Below are positions 62,701 through 64,000 of a stretch of 64,000 bases of DNA, piece by piece; position 1 is the stretch's first letter; every line of letters begins with the position of its first letter. The DNA comes from Nymphaea colorata (taxonomy: Eukaryota; Streptophyta; Magnoliopsida; Nymphaeales; Nymphaeaceae): assembly GCF_008831285.2 (NCBI RefSeq), contig NC_045141.1, positions 26,153,315-26,217,314 of the forward strand, in the 5' to 3' direction. The position numbers and the translations under genes were made by a program. The notes under the pieces were generated by a model, which was given only the letters and a program-made list of their open reading frames with translations, was not told the DNA's origin and made no database searches.

Positions 62701-63588
62701 GAAGAGGAGGGTCCGTTCTCAAGTTCTTACGTTTCGAAATCTAGAGACAATCGAATAGAGTCTTAGACTAATTATATAATCACGCGAGGTTGCTCCGAAC
62801 ATCTAAGTTTAGTCTCTTCAATCAGCATGGAATTACCTACGGAGCAACTTGGGTGTCCCGTGCGGTCAGTTGCCCACACAAACCCCTATATTTCTCCCCT
62901 TCTAGATCCCACACGTATAAATATATTGGACTTTAAAAGAGGCAACAATAAAAAGTGACACAACTCTTCTTCGTTGCCAACACCTAACTCCGCTATCCTG
63001 CTTGCTCCCTAACTTCAAAACATTAAAGGCAGGACCAAGAGTTCAGAGCCCAGGACCTTTGCCATGAACTACATTCAATCTTCAGCTTAGGCTTTTTCCA
63101 GCCCTACTGAATTGATATTAGGTCACCACCTGGTTGTGTTGCTCGAAACAGCTAATTAAATGTTCGTAAATACATTCAACCACATTAAAAAGCTCACGAT
63201 ATATATCGTGACCACAATAGGAAAAATATACATACGGACAGATTAGTTTGACACTATCAAAATAACAAACTAATAGCACCTCTTATGACTACAGTCATCA
63301 CCATGTTGCACGCAAATTCGAGTTGAAGTTTTAAAAACTTCTCTACTTTTTGGTCATACAAATATGAGCATGATATGAGAGTAGTTTTGCGAAGATTTTT
63401 TCACATTCTACAAGGAAAAACTGCAACTGCAATTTGGTGAAAAGGCTTTATCGCTCGCCTGATCACTTAAAATATAATGGCTAGGACCATAGCCCCCAAG
63501 GCTAGCTAGCCACTTCAGCTGGCTTCTGCATGATTATGGGATACCCAATGAGAGTTTATAAATTTACCACAAATATATGTAAAGATTC

Positions 63589-64000
63589 ATGGACTTGTTT
63601 TATGAACCTGACCCAATCTTTGAGATGGACTTACGAGACATTTTCATAGTGCCAAACAACCTCTTAACACAGAACTGGAGGGCATACATCTATCTCTATT
63701 TATGCAAAAAAGGCAGTAGAAGATGTCTACTCTGTTACAGGAGCAGCAGAACGGGATGTCCTTCTGTTCTAAAAAAAACACGGATTGAACACCATCTTGC
63801 AGAACATATTTATCTTATGATTCGAAAGAACGCTACACAAAAGCTCGACTTCAATCCATTGCCGGTCGATGGTGTGGAGCCACAGTCGACATCAACCCCT
63901 GCACCGCTGCTGGTATGGTCGCTCTCTTCTTCTTAATTGGTACTGTGGAGCTCCCTTTTTATCACTCTTGTGAGGGGCCATAGTCAAACACTGGCCATGG
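63589..64000. other. Right edge, unassigned ORF
   Basis: A plus-strand frame of 115 codons (63589-63936) starts with ATG and ends in a Ser/Pro-rich stretch. It has no recognisable domain. It may be chance, or part of a gene continuing outside the window. Confidence 0.25.

Larger units (their letters stand above)
55799..63588. other. PP2C promoter and gene-poor right arm
   Basis: Up to about 56110 the minus strand is a CT/GA-rich PP2C leader. A GCCGAA-type hexamer run lies near 56651-56684. Farther right are microsatellites and a telomere-like tract (listed), plus two unassigned minus-strand ORFs at 61104-61301 and 61500-61718 of 65 and 72 codons with no motif I know. No gene is supported over these 7.8 kb. 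Confidence 0.5.

Noticed and set aside
63860-64000. Possible minus-strand gene end or start at the window edge
   Set aside because: The frames are short and none shows a known domain; the sequence stops before it can be judged.

Overview
The window is nuclear DNA of a flowering plant. All coding genes but two small or partial ones match families conserved across land plants, the introns have GT..AG borders, and the long intergenic stretches are AT-rich with many GA, CT and TA microsatellites and old transposon remnants. The species cannot be named from the sequence. Genes sit on both strands with no operon logic.

Layout. Positions 1-898 hold the last two exons of a plus-strand gene I could not identify. 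A minus-strand seed-type LEA_1 gene (1099-2528) has ABA-response elements in its promoter and a six-copy decapeptide array. A plus-strand TTL gene (3486-7617, six exons) encodes the bifunctional enzyme that makes (S)-allantoin in purine breakdown. After about 3 kb of short repeats comes a minus-strand three-finger LSD1-like gene of the LOL1 type (10696-12411). Then 7.6 kb is gene-poor. The EYES ABSENT-type phosphatase gene follows (20524-28949, minus, seven exons). Its 4-kb intron carries a terminal-inverted-repeat element, and just beyond its stop lies a spliced gene for a 47-residue putative membrane protein (20076-20306) that I do not recognise.

The second half holds a Ras-group LRR protein gene (PIRL, 34447-37534, minus), a single-exon U-box/ARM E3 ligase (40677-41936, minus), an MIP1/RF4-type RING E3 ligase transcribed divergently from it (44693-47319, plus), an internally deleted Ty1/copia element (about 49020-50391, minus) and a POLTERGEIST-type PP2C (51598-55798, minus). 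From 55.8 kb to the end I see only microsatellites, a short telomere-like tract and unassigned ORFs.

The genes belong to unrelated pathways: desiccation protection, ureide metabolism, cell-death control, phosphatase signalling, ubiquitination and stem-cell signalling. The observations most worth checking are the 47-residue spliced ORF, an Asp-to-Asn change at a metal-binding position of the EYA phosphatase, a tandem duplication that copies an EYA splice donor, the intronic TIR element with hairpins and a 148-bp repeat, and the compact copia remnant in which the start of gag is joined to reverse transcriptase.
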